Shown here: positions 53,571 through 61,009 of the stretch, in pieces
Layout: each line of letters opens with the position of its first letter
Position numbering within the stretch: the first letter of the stretch is position 1
Notes under the pieces: model-generated
Databases searched by the model: none
Seen by the model: only the letters and a program-made list of their open reading frames with translations
What the model was told of the DNA's origin: nothing
Translations under genes and position numbers: made by a program
Assembly: GCA_003669605.1 (NCBI GenBank)
Contig: QWOP01000070.1
Coordinates: 59,349-123,348, forward strand
Reading direction: 5' to 3'
DNA: 64,000 bases
DNA from: Planctomycetota bacterium
GTDB lineage: Bacteria; Planctomycetota; Planctomycetia; Pirellulales; UBA1268

Positions 53571-54431
53571 ATGGCGAGGACGCATGCAGTCGGGTTGGGA
53601 AGGCCGGGGCCGATTCGCGTGGCTCTGGTGTACGACTTCGACGGCACGCTCGCCCCCCGCAATCTCCCCGAGCACAGTTTTCTACCGAGTCTCGGCGTGA
53701 CTGATGTCGAGGGCTTTTGGGAGGAGTGCCGCCGTGAGGCGAAGCGCCACGATAGCGATCAGGTGCTGACCTACATGCGGATGCTGCTCTCTGCCGCCGA
53801 GCGGGCAGGGGTGCCGGTGACCCGCGAGTTGCTGCGGCAGCATGGCGCCCGCACTCCGCTCTTTGCGGGAGTGAGTGAGTGGTTTGATGATATCGGCGCG
53901 TATGGCCAGAGCGTCGGCATCGAGGTCGAGCACTTTGTCGTCTCGTCTGGTCTCCTCGAGATGATCGACGGACTCGCCATCCGCCCCCGGTTCAGGAAGG
54001 TGTTTGCGTCGTCCTATTCCTACGACGACGCCGGGCGGGCGGTGTGGCCGGCGTCGGCCATCAATTACACGACGAAAACCCAGTATCTCTTCCGGATTAA
54101 TAAGGGGATCGACAACGTCTGGGACAATTCGACGATCAACCTGTGGATGCCCAAGCAGGAGCGGCGCGTCCCCTTTGAGCGGATGGTGTTCCTCGGGGAT
54201 GGCGACACCGACATCCCGTCGATGAAGCTCGTCCGCGAGAAGGGGGGGCAGGCGGTGGCAGTCTTCGATCCTGTCAAGTTCGCGGAGCGGCTCTCGCAGG
54301 GGCACCTCGAGCGGCTCATCGCTGAGGACCGCATCGACCACATGGCCTCGGCTGACTATTCTCCAGGCTCGCTGCTGACGGTCATCGTCAAGGGGGTCCT
54401 GGGGCGGATGGCGAGGCATGCGGCGGGGTGA
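53571..54431 (+). CDS. HAD-family hydrolase
   Basis: The 286-residue protein has the nucleophile motif DFDGTLAP (about residues 22-29), the later SSYSYDD region, and the acidic motif GDGDTDIPSMK (about 217-227). These are the four core sites of the HAD phosphatase superfamily. The cap between residues 40 and 110 is helical, like the phosphoserine phosphatase type. The substrate is not evident. An upstream GAAGAAGAG serves as a ribosome site. It is followed after 25 bases by a tiny possible ORF. No truncation is seen. Confidence 0.88.
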   Translation: MARTHAVGLGRPGPIRVALVYDFDGTLAPRNLPEHSFLPSLGVTDVEGFWEECRREAKRHDSDQVLTYMRMLLSAAERAGVPVTRELLRQHGARTPLFAGVSEWFDDIGAYGQSVGIEVEHFVVSSGLLEMIDGLAIRPRFRKVFASSYSYDDAGRAVWPASAINYTTKTQYLFRINKGIDNVWDNSTINLWMPKQERRVPFERMVFLGDGDTDIPSMKLVREKGGQAVAVFDPVKFAERLSQGHLERLIAEDRIDHMASADYSPGSLLTVIVKGVLGRMARHAAG

Positions 54432-54455
54432 TTGGCCCGACTGGGCCCCGGAAAA

Positions 54456-54557
54456 ATGGGGTGGATCGATTGCTGGCGCGAGTTGCGCGAGGCGATCGCG
54501 GCCGGTGTTGTGTTTTTCGCCATCACCGCCTGCTGTTTCTGCTTATGTGCTGCGTGA
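54456..54557 (+). CDS. possible 33-residue membrane peptide with four cysteines
   Basis: A frame starting MGWIDCWRELREAIAAGVVF has a single hydrophobic segment ending CCFCLCAA, so four of its five cysteines lie in the last eight residues. It follows the HAD gene by 24 bases on the same strand. A GGGG run lies before the ATG. It is too short to judge by composition and may be a chance frame, but the membrane-like segment and Cys cluster are notable. Confidence 0.3.
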   Translation: MGWIDCWRELREAIAAGVVFFAITACCFCLCAA

Positions 54558-54577
54558 GCGGCGCGCTGGTGGAATAC

Positions 54578-54642
54578 GCATCACGCTGACTTGATGCGCA
54601 TCGCGCTGACTTGATGCGCATCGCGCTGATTGCACTGGATGC
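54578..54642 (+). repeat. 20-bp tandem repeat with self-complementary ends
   Basis: GCATCACGCTGACTTGATGC is followed by GCATCGCGCTGACTTGATGC and a diverged third unit of 25 bases. Each unit starts GCATC and ends GATGC, so each could fold on itself. The array lies in the 75-140 bases before the secreted barrel protein gene. Confidence 0.8.
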
Positions 54643-54715
54643 TTCTGGCGAGAGCCGGATAGACTGAGCCGTGAATCGTATCTAGACACAAACGCACGAC
54701 GCGCACGGAGGAACC

Positions 54716-55063
54716 ATGATTCAGTTTTCGAGGATTCTGTTGGTCTGCACAGTGGCGATGATGGCACTCACGCAGGCGGCGCTGGCTGGTGATGTGCGGA
54801 TGTTCGTCCGGCATGAGGTGGCGGATTACGCTGTCTGGAAGAAGGGATACGATGCCTATTCGGAAACGCAGAAAAAGATGGGTGTCTTCAACCAGGCCGT
54901 CTATCAGTCGGCCGCGAACCCGAGCGACGTGACGGTGATCCACGATTTCCATAGCCTTGAGCAGGCCAAGACGTTTGCCGCCTCGGCCGATCTCAAGGCC
55001 CACATGAGCGAGTTGGGGGTCAAGGGTGTGCCGCAGATCTGGTTCACCACCGAAGCCAAGTAG
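54716..55063 (+). CDS. secreted dimeric alpha-beta barrel (ABM-like) protein
   Basis: The 115-residue protein has a signal peptide (about residues 5-24, to ALAGD). The mature part VRMFVRHEVADYAVWKKGYD ... VTVIHDFHSLEQAKTFAASA has the ferredoxin-like pattern of antibiotic-biosynthesis monooxygenase or cyclase-type proteins, which work as dimers. GGAGG lies six bases before the ATG. The exported location is unusual for this fold. No catalytic residues are evident; it may bind a small ligand. A 20-bp tandem repeat lies in its leader. Confidence 0.7.
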   Translation: MIQFSRILLVCTVAMMALTQAALAGDVRMFVRHEVADYAVWKKGYDAYSETQKKMGVFNQAVYQSAANPSDVTVIHDFHSLEQAKTFAASADLKAHMSELGVKGVPQIWFTTEAK

Positions 55064-55139
55064 TTGGCGCCTAGCGGGAACGGCTGGAAGCGTGCTCTTT
55101 CGCATGGCACAATAGAGTCGGTCGTGCCGGGGGGGAAGG

Positions 55140-55991
55140 GTGGATTGCCACATGGGTGGCATTCCGCGCGATCGTCCTCTGGCGATTGTCTTCTCGCCAG
55201 CCTTCGCCGTGAAACACGTGAGCTCCATCGGTCTCCAGGTTGTTCCGATCCCCGCCGGGACGTTCTCGATGGGGAGCCCGCGCACCGAGAAGGAACGCGG
55301 CGACGACGAGAACCAGGTTGCGGTGAGGATTATCCGCCCCTTCCTACTCGGACAGACGACTGTGACGCAGGCACAGTGGAAGTCAGTGATGGGGATCGCT
55401 CCCTGGGAGGGACGAGGGAACGTCGCAGCGGGTGATGACTACCCAGCGGTGTACGTTTCCGCCGTCGACGCAAGCGGGTTCTGCGCAAAGCTCACGGTCT
55501 TGGAGCAGGCTCACGGCGGTCTTCCGGCGCACAAGGTGTACCGACTGCCGACCGAGGCGGAATGGGAATACGCCTGCCGGGCTGGCACAACGACGGCCTA
55601 TTCGTTCGGTGACGATGTCGCTCAACTCGGCGACCATGCCTGGTTCGAGAACAACAGCGTGCGGGTTGCGCAGCCCGGCGAGACCGGATACGACGACGAC
55701 GCCGCGGGCCAGATCGTGGGGCACGCTGGCAAGGTAGCCACGAAGGAGCCGAATCCGTGGGGGCTTCACGACATGCACGGCAATGTCTGGGAGTGGTGCG
55801 AAGACTGGTATAGCGATGCGCTTCCCGGCGGAGACGACCCGCGTGGGCCAGCAGAAGGCACACTCCGCGTTTTTCGGGGAGGCAATTGGACCGATCGCGC
55901 GTCCTTCTCCCGGTCGGCGTTCCGGGGTTTTGGTGGAGCAGACGCCCGGGGCCGCAATCTCGGCTTCCGCGTGGCGTGCGCCGAGCGCTGA
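55140..55991 (+). CDS. SUMF1/FGE-like protein lacking one active-site cysteine
   Basis: The formylglycine-generating-enzyme fold is clear: VVPIPAGTFSMGSPRTEKER, PFLLGQTTVTQAQWKSVMG, YRLPTEAEWEYACRAGTTT, LHDMHGNVWEWCEDWY, FRGGNWTDR and GFRVACAE near the end. In true FGE two Cys (a C...C pair about five residues apart) bind copper and oxygen. Here only the last Cys (VACAE) remains, with the first position reading GRNLG. The protein is therefore unlikely to be a standard sulfatase activator; other SUMF1-like proteins act differently. The start may be GTG 55140 or ATG 55152; a start near 55209 would fit the family length best. It is not next to a sulfatase gene. Confidence 0.85.
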   Translation: MDCHMGGIPRDRPLAIVFSPAFAVKHVSSIGLQVVPIPAGTFSMGSPRTEKERGDDENQVAVRIIRPFLLGQTTVTQAQWKSVMGIAPWEGRGNVAAGDDYPAVYVSAVDASGFCAKLTVLEQAHGGLPAHKVYRLPTEAEWEYACRAGTTTAYSFGDDVAQLGDHAWFENNSVRVAQPGETGYDDDAAGQIVGHAGKVATKEPNPWGLHDMHGNVWEWCEDWYSDALPGGDDPRGPAEGTLRVFRGGNWTDRASFSRSAFRGFGGADARGRNLGFRVACAER

Positions 55992-56096
55992 GCGCTGAGC
56001 GCTGAGCCTGGTGGCTTTAGTCAGGGGCTCGCTTTCCCCGCTCGAACCCTCGGGGAATGTCGTACCGAAGCCAAGAACTGATCCCGGCGGTTCCAG

Positions 56097-57497
56097 TCAG
56101 GCTAGCAAGTCGGCCACCACGCTACCGGCCACGTCGGTTAGTCGGAAATCGCGGCCCTGTGTCCGGAAGGTCAGTTGCTCGTGATCGATGCCCATCAGAT
56201 GGAGAATGGTGGCATGGAGATCATGGATGTGAACCGGCCGTTCCACGGCGTGGTATCCAAAATCGTCGGTGCCGCCGTGGGTCCACCCGCGGCGTGCCCC
56301 ACCTCCCGCCATCCACATCGTGAAAGCGTGGGGATGATGGTCGCGCCCCCAGGTCTGTCCTGACAACTGCGCCACCGGCGTCCGCCCGAATTCGCCCCCC
56401 CAGATAACCAGCGTGTCATCGAGAAGCCCCCGCTGCTTCAAATCGCAAAGCAGGGCGGCGATGGGACGGTCTGCCGCGGCGCACTGCCGACGGTGCTCGC
56501 GGTCGATGTCGGTGTGGGAATCCCAGCCGCGGTCGTAGAGTTGGACAAACCGTACCCCGCGTTCCAGAAGCCGGCGTGCCAAAAGGCAGTTTCTGGCCAA
56601 ACTCGCTCTGGCGGGGTCGGCCCCATAGGCCTCCAAAAGATGCCGCGGCTCCGTCGTTAGATCGGCCAACTCCGGAACGCTGGCCTGCATCCGGAAGGCC
56701 ATCTCGTAGGCGGTGACGCGGGCCAGAATCTCGGGGTCGCCGATCGCCGCATGCTGTCGGTGATTCATCCAAGCCAGGAGATCAAGTTCCCGGCGGCGTT
56801 CAGGGGTGGATCTGCCGGGGGGATTCTCCAGATGAAGCACCGGGGCACCGCTGTTGCGCAGCGGAACCCCGGCATGACGTGACGAAAGAAACCCGCTGCC
56901 CCAAAAACTCTGCAACAGAGGCTGGCCGTCACTGACGCCGCTGGTCAGCACCACATAAGCCGGCAGGTCTGCGTTCTCGGCGCCCAGACCATAGGACAGC
57001 CAGGCGCCCATCGTCGGGCGGTCTCCCTGCTGGCTTCCACAGTTGAGGAAATGCACCGCCGGATCATGCACGTTGCTGGTGGTGTGCATGGAACGGATGA
57101 CGGTCAGTTCGTCTGACACCGTAGCCAGATGGGGCAGGAGTTCGGAGATCACCGTGCCAGCCTGCCCGGTGGGCTGGAAGCGGTAGGGGGATCCCTTGAG
57201 GTGTGGCGTTCCCCTGATGAGGGCGAATTGCTGGTGGTTCCGCAGCAGTTCCGCCGGGATGGCGGCGCCTTCCATGCGGTTGAGGAGCGGCTTGGGATCG
57301 AAGAGGTCTATGTGGGACGGACCGCCTGCCATAAACAAAAAAATGATTCGCTTGGCGGCGGGTGAGCGACTCCCCGGAAGAGTTGCCTGGGCGGGGCGCA
57401 ACAGGGTGGCCAGGGCCATGCTCCCGAGGCCAGCGGGGGATGCACCGAGAAACACTCTCCGCTGCAAAAGCGCGATCGGATCGTGAGGTGCTGGCAT
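56097..57497 (-). CDS. DUF1501 protein with Tat-like leader
   Basis: This 466-residue protein has the leader LQRRVFLGASPAGLGSMA (about residues 11-28) and the DUF1501 core: KRIIFLFMAGGPSHIDLFDP, VIWGGEFGRTP with GRDHHPHAF and HIHDLHATILHLMGIDH. It is the third gene of a tight secretory operon (FG-GAP, PSD1, DUF1501), starting 22 bases after the PSD1 stop. It probably acts outside the cytoplasm with PSD1; the reaction is unknown. No truncation is visible. Confidence 0.93.
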   Translation of the reverse strand: MPAPHDPIALLQRRVFLGASPAGLGSMALATLLRPAQATLPGSRSPAAKRIIFLFMAGGPSHIDLFDPKPLLNRMEGAAIPAELLRNHQQFALIRGTPHLKGSPYRFQPTGQAGTVISELLPHLATVSDELTVIRSMHTTSNVHDPAVHFLNCGSQQGDRPTMGAWLSYGLGAENADLPAYVVLTSGVSDGQPLLQSFWGSGFLSSRHAGVPLRNSGAPVLHLENPPGRSTPERRRELDLLAWMNHRQHAAIGDPEILARVTAYEMAFRMQASVPELADLTTEPRHLLEAYGADPARASLARNCLLARRLLERGVRFVQLYDRGWDSHTDIDREHRRQCAAADRPIAALLCDLKQRGLLDDTLVIWGGEFGRTPVAQLSGQTWGRDHHPHAFTMWMAGGGARRGWTHGGTDDFGYHAVERPVHIHDLHATILHLMGIDHEQLTFRTQGRDFRLTDVAGSVVADLLA

Positions 57498-57519
57498 GGG
57501 AAGATCCTTGCGGCATGTC

Positions 57520-59685
57520 CTACGGCCGCACGAGAGTCTCGTCGAGGTTCAGCATCACCGTCGCTACGCTCGCCCAGATGGACTGCCTATCCCGTCGATC
57601 GTTGTCCGTCTGGGCTGCGGTGAGAAAATCGAGAAACCGGCTTTGCTCCTGGGCCGTCGGAACACGGCCTAAGCAGAGCATGAAGGCATGGGCGACCCGT
57701 GCGGCATCGTCGGCTGGGGCTTCCCGGAGGATGCGGGCCGCCAAGGCCTCTGCCGCTTCCACAAAGAGCGGATCGTTGAGCGTCACCAGGGCCTGAAGAG
57801 GGAGGTTGGCGGTGGATCGACGGATGGTGCAGGTGGTCCGCGACGGAGCGTCGAGCAGTTCCAGGCTGGGATGGAGAGCCGTCCGCCGCCAGTAGATGGA
57901 GAGGCTTCTGCGATACAGATCGGGGCCGCTGCTGCTGATCCAGGTACCAGGCAGATCCCGTTCCTCCCAGTAGCCTGCAGGTTGAGGGGGAAAAACGCCG
58001 GGGCCACCGATGAAGGGTGTGAGCAGCCCGCTCACGGCCAACGCCTGATCCCGGATCTGCTCGGCGGGCAGACGGACCCGTGGCATGCCTGCCAGCAGCC
58101 GGTGCAACGGATCTCGGGCCAGCGACTCCGCTGATCTGCCGGTCGATTGTCGATAGGTCGCGGAGGTGACGATCAGCCGATGGATCGCCCTGGTGTTCCA
58201 GCCCGATTCGACATATTCACACGCCAGCCAGTCGAGCAGCTCTGGGTGGGTGGGCGCGTCGCCGCGGAGTCCGAAGTCAGCCGGAGTGCGGACGATTCCA
58301 TGGCCAAAACAGGACTGCCAGAGGCGGTTCACGACCACCCGGGCGACCAGCGGATTGTGGCCGCTCACCAGCCAGCGGGCGAATTCCAGCCGATCACGCG
58401 GGCCGGCATCGTCCTGCGGTGCATCATGCGCGGCTAAGAAGGCGGGCGTTCCCGGGGTGACCTGTTGGCCACGATCGAGGAAGTTTCCTCGCACATGGAC
58501 GAAGGTGGCACGAGGCTCAGCGAGTTCTTTCATTACGGGAACGGCAAGCAGGCTGTGGTCAGGCGCCTCCCATTCCATGGAGGGCCCCCCTTGGGCGTGA
58601 CCCACACCGCTGTGCTCAATGGAATTAAACAGGGCGAAGAGACGGTAGTAATCGATCTGCGATAGCGGATCGAATTTGTGGTCGTGGCACTCTGCACAGC
58701 CCACGGTCAATCCCAGCCACACCGCACCGGTGGTGTTGACGCGATCGACCACACCTTTGAGCCGATATTCCTCGGCCGGATAGGTTTCTCCCTTGGCCTG
58801 CGGTGCGTTCCGATGAAACCCGGTGGCCAAGCGCTGCTCCACCGTCGCCTCGGGCAACAGGTCCCCGGCGAGTTGCTCGATGGTGAACTGATCAAACGGC
58901 TGATTGCGGGCGATGGCCGCGACAACCCAGTCGCGGTAGGGCCAGTAGGTGTCTGGCTTGTCGTCGGTATAGCCACGCGTGTCGGCGTAGCGGGCGAGAT
59001 CAAGCCAGTCTTGGCTCCGCCGCTCCGCGTACTGATGCGTCTCAAGCAGGCGGTCGACGAGCCGCTCGTAGGCGTCTGGGCTCGGATCGGTCGATACAGC
59101 GCAGACGACCTCAGGCGCGGGGGGCAAGCCGGTGAGATCGAGCGAAATCCGGCGGATCAGTGTGGCCCGATCAGCTTCTGGCGCGGGTGACAAAGCGTGG
59201 GCCTCGAGTGCCGCCAGCACAAACCTGTCGATGGGATTGCGGGACCAAGACTGGTCGATGACGGCTGGCAGGGCGGCCTTGCGCGGGCCGACGAACGCCC
59301 AGTGCGGCTCGTATTCCGCCCCTTGTTCCACCCACAGCCTCAAGAGCCTCTTCTGCTGGTCGAGAAGTGGCGGGTGGACAGTGGGGGGCGGCATGATCGC
59401 GTCGGGACGCGCGGAGAAAATCCGCTCGATGAGGAGACTTTCCCCTGGCCTCCCGGGCACGATGGCCCCGGCAGCGATCGCATCGGTGCGTCGATCGAGC
59501 CGGAGATCGGCCTTTCGAGAAGCACTGTCGGGCCCGTGGCAGACGAAACAATGATCCGTCAGGATGGGACGGATTTCGCGGTCATAGTCGACAGCCAACG
59601 CCGTAGTGGCTGGTGCCACTGCCAGACCGAGCAGCCAGATCCCGGTGCTCGCTCCGATCTGCCGGACGATGCTCGAGATGTTCAT
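57520..59685 (-). CDS. exported PSCyt1 / DUF1549 / DUF1553 (PSD1) protein
   Basis: The 721-residue protein has a signal peptide (about residues 10-32), then the PSCyt1 region with CFVCH at 46-50, DUF1549 with ISLDLTGLPPAPEVV and WLDLARYADTRG, the second CxxCH (CAECH), and DUF1553 with RVVVNRLWQSCFG. It lacks the LamG part seen in the larger PSD1 protein of this window, so it is shorter. It overlaps the FG-GAP gene by four bases and is followed by a DUF1501 gene. The role is unknown; the paired CxxCH motifs suggest haem binding, though this is not proven. Confidence 0.93.
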   Translation of the reverse strand: MNISSIVRQIGASTGIWLLGLAVAPATTALAVDYDREIRPILTDHCFVCHGPDSASRKADLRLDRRTDAIAAGAIVPGRPGESLLIERIFSARPDAIMPPPTVHPPLLDQQKRLLRLWVEQGAEYEPHWAFVGPRKAALPAVIDQSWSRNPIDRFVLAALEAHALSPAPEADRATLIRRISLDLTGLPPAPEVVCAVSTDPSPDAYERLVDRLLETHQYAERRSQDWLDLARYADTRGYTDDKPDTYWPYRDWVVAAIARNQPFDQFTIEQLAGDLLPEATVEQRLATGFHRNAPQAKGETYPAEEYRLKGVVDRVNTTGAVWLGLTVGCAECHDHKFDPLSQIDYYRLFALFNSIEHSGVGHAQGGPSMEWEAPDHSLLAVPVMKELAEPRATFVHVRGNFLDRGQQVTPGTPAFLAAHDAPQDDAGPRDRLEFARWLVSGHNPLVARVVVNRLWQSCFGHGIVRTPADFGLRGDAPTHPELLDWLACEYVESGWNTRAIHRLIVTSATYRQSTGRSAESLARDPLHRLLAGMPRVRLPAEQIRDQALAVSGLLTPFIGGPGVFPPQPAGYWEERDLPGTWISSSGPDLYRRSLSIYWRRTALHPSLELLDAPSRTTCTIRRSTANLPLQALVTLNDPLFVEAAEALAARILREAPADDAARVAHAFMLCLGRVPTAQEQSRFLDFLTAAQTDNDRRDRQSIWASVATVMLNLDETLVRP

Positions 59686-60908
59686 GGACGGGGAGAATTC
59701 AGGGGATTTTCAAACCAATACAGCCCCGATTTGCCAGGGGCGACAATGTCGATGTCGCCATCGGCATCGATGTCGTGAAGTGCCATCTGCAAGCCAGTGC
59801 CCGCCGAACCGGGGCGGAAATCTTTCAAGGCATCCCGTTGCTCAGGATTCAATGGTGCCGACAGCGCTGGCTCGCCGCGATAGACAACGCTTCTGATCCA
59901 CGCAGAGGCCTGGGGATCGTACCGGTAGATGAAAAGGCAGGGTTCCGCCGTGGCTCCCGGTTCGCTCGCGTGGGCGTAGATTCGCTTGCCGGTGACAAAC
60001 TCCTTCTGGCCATCTCCATCAAAGTCAGCCAGATGGAGTGTGTGGACCTGCGAGAAGCTCGTGTCGATGTCCTCTTTCGTCCAGACCCGGTTCCCTTCTG
60101 CATCGGTCGACTGTTTCATCCAGTGCAACCCGAAGTCGTGCCCCATCCCCCACACCACGTCAGTGTCGCCATCTCCATCGAAGTCATGGCCGATGATTTC
60201 GATGCTGGCGTTGCCGAGCGAAAATTCCGGGTGAAAAGCCCATTCCTCCGATCGCTCGGCTGGTTGCTCGTACCATCCCAAGGGCGTGAGAAGGTCGATT
60301 CTCCCGTCGCCATTGATGTCACCATGTCCGACACCATGGCCGGCGCCTTGGGGGGACAGACGGCGGGTTGTCCAGGCAACCTCTTGGGTATTGGAGGCAA
60401 GCTCATAGAGCAGGACTTGACCGCCCACGTTGGGAATCAGGACCGGCGTCTTGTCGCCGTAGAGGTCGAGGAGATAGGCAGTCTCCATCGAGCCGGGGAT
60501 ATCGATGGTGTGTTCGGTCCAGGGCTGCGTGGGGTCGTCTGGCTGCTCGACCCAGCCGATCGTGCGGCTGAAGTACGCGCATGTGACGATGTCGATCTTT
60601 CCATCGCCGTTGACATCAAGCGGTGCATCGGCAAAGTCTTCGTGGTACTGCGGGTTGGTTCCCGGCAGAACATCACGCACTTTGTGGCGAGTCCAATCGG
60701 GAGCGGCGTACCAGGAATCTCCGCAGAAGACGTCCGGCTTGCCATCACGATTGATGTCGGCGACGCCCACCGCCTCGAATGGCGAACGATGATTGATGGT
60801 GTGTTTTTTCCATGCCGAGGGTTCATCCGCCAGAATCGCCATCCCCTGGAGTGCAACAACTGCAATGAACAGCGCCAGATGTCGGAGATGGAAGCGAGGA
60901 GAGGGCAC
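59682..60908 (-). CDS. secreted FG-GAP/VCBS-repeat protein
   Basis: This 408-residue protein has a signal peptide (about residues 8-26, to ILADEP) and repeats of the beta-propeller FG-GAP type with calcium-like loops: VADINRDGKPDVFCG, LDVNGDGKIDIVTC, GDINGDGRIDLLTP, HDFDGDGDTDVVWG, ADFDGDGQKEFVTG and HDIDADGDIDIVAP. That is six blades, each with a DxDxDG-type loop that should bind calcium. It is the first gene of a tight secretory operon and overlaps the PSD1 gene by four bases. Possible roles are adhesion or ligand binding at the surface. Confidence 0.9.
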   Translation of the reverse strand: MPSPRFHLRHLALFIAVVALQGMAILADEPSAWKKHTINHRSPFEAVGVADINRDGKPDVFCGDSWYAAPDWTRHKVRDVLPGTNPQYHEDFADAPLDVNGDGKIDIVTCAYFSRTIGWVEQPDDPTQPWTEHTIDIPGSMETAYLLDLYGDKTPVLIPNVGGQVLLYELASNTQEVAWTTRRLSPQGAGHGVGHGDINGDGRIDLLTPLGWYEQPAERSEEWAFHPEFSLGNASIEIIGHDFDGDGDTDVVWGMGHDFGLHWMKQSTDAEGNRVWTKEDIDTSFSQVHTLHLADFDGDGQKEFVTGKRIYAHASEPGATAEPCLFIYRYDPQASAWIRSVVYRGEPALSAPLNPEQRDALKDFRPGSAGTGLQMALHDIDADGDIDIVAPGKSGLYWFENPLNSPRP

Positions 60909-61009
60909 AGTGTTGACTCCAGTGGGGGAATTTCCCGGACGAGGCCACCGCGGTACATTGGGAATGGAAAAAAGTGTGGAGTGCGCCGTCGAAGCGGCGC
61001 TGCAGAGCG

